A stretch of DNA of 21,943 nt from Ettlia oleoabundans (lineage: Eukaryota > Chlorophyta > Chlorophyceae > Chlamydomonadales), in contig JAAMXP010003061.1 in NCBI GenBank assembly GCA_019693395.1, positions 1 through 21,943 on the forward strand, in the 5' to 3' direction. This document shows positions 21,886-21,943 of the stretch, piece after piece. The position numbers and the translations under genes were made by a program. The first letter of the stretch is position 1. The number at the start of each line of letters is the position of its first letter. The notes under the pieces were generated by a model. The model was not told the DNA's origin. It saw only the letters and a list, made by a program, of their open reading frames with translations, and did no database searches.

Positions 21886-21943
21886 CTGCATATGCATGAG
21901 AGCGCATGGTATGGTTGCCGCTGCACCATGGCCAGGAAGGCGG

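Noticed and set aside
21870..21941. Minus-strand 23-codon frame at the right edge
   Set aside because: It runs to the window edge with no splice signal or recognisable motif, and it competes with the acceptor-defined candidate at 21818-21885.
1..21943. tRNA, rRNA, CRISPR or transposon features
   Set aside because: I saw no cloverleaf with A and B boxes, no regularly spaced direct repeats, no terminal inverted repeats and no transposase or reverse-transcriptase motifs.

Overview
The window is nuclear DNA of a photosynthetic eukaryote, most likely a core chlorophyte green alga. Coding DNA is GC-rich. Genes are split into many short exons with GT..(T)GCAG introns. Candidate poly(A) signals are the green-algal TGTAA. 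Proteins carry Ala/Gln/Ser-rich linkers, and one gene encodes a plastid protein-import receptor. Genus cannot be fixed from this sequence. There are no RNA genes, transposons, CRISPR arrays or bacterial-style operons that I can support.

Layout, left to right. (1) 21-1381 (+): the last four recognisable exons of a Toc159-family chloroplast import receptor, whose 5' part lies outside the window. (2) 2403-3292 (-): a small secreted protein of unknown family; its 3' end is uncertain. (3) 3824-11590 (-): a complete 20-exon NAA15-type gene, the TPR auxiliary subunit of N-terminal acetyltransferase A, modelled at 944 aa. (4) 12262-17058 (+): a complete 12-exon gene for a 928-aa MYND zinc-finger ubiquitin-specific protease with a long low-complexity tail. 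The tail ends in what looks like a PIH1-type CS-like domain. (5) 17257-20174 (+): a complete 15-exon gene for the meiotic recombinase DMC1, 340 aa. (6) 20175-21943: mostly unassigned, with one weak candidate terminal exon of a minus-strand gene entering from the right edge.

The three long gene models were assembled by hand from splice signals. Every exon junction keeps reading phase, and the joined proteins follow the known family order, so they are well supported even without RNA data. NAA15 and the protease are head to head across a 671-base region. The protease and DMC1 are head to tail with only 198 bases between stop and start. The genes have unrelated roles (plastid import, co-translational acetylation, deubiquitination, meiotic recombination), so this is ordinary eukaryotic gene neighbourhood, not a cluster.

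The most interesting points are the MYND-USP-CS-like fusion, the two apparent GC-AG introns flanking its catalytic-cysteine exon, and an intact DMC1 (evidence of meiotic capacity) with an unusual Walker A residue. I did not find a previously undescribed multi-gene system.
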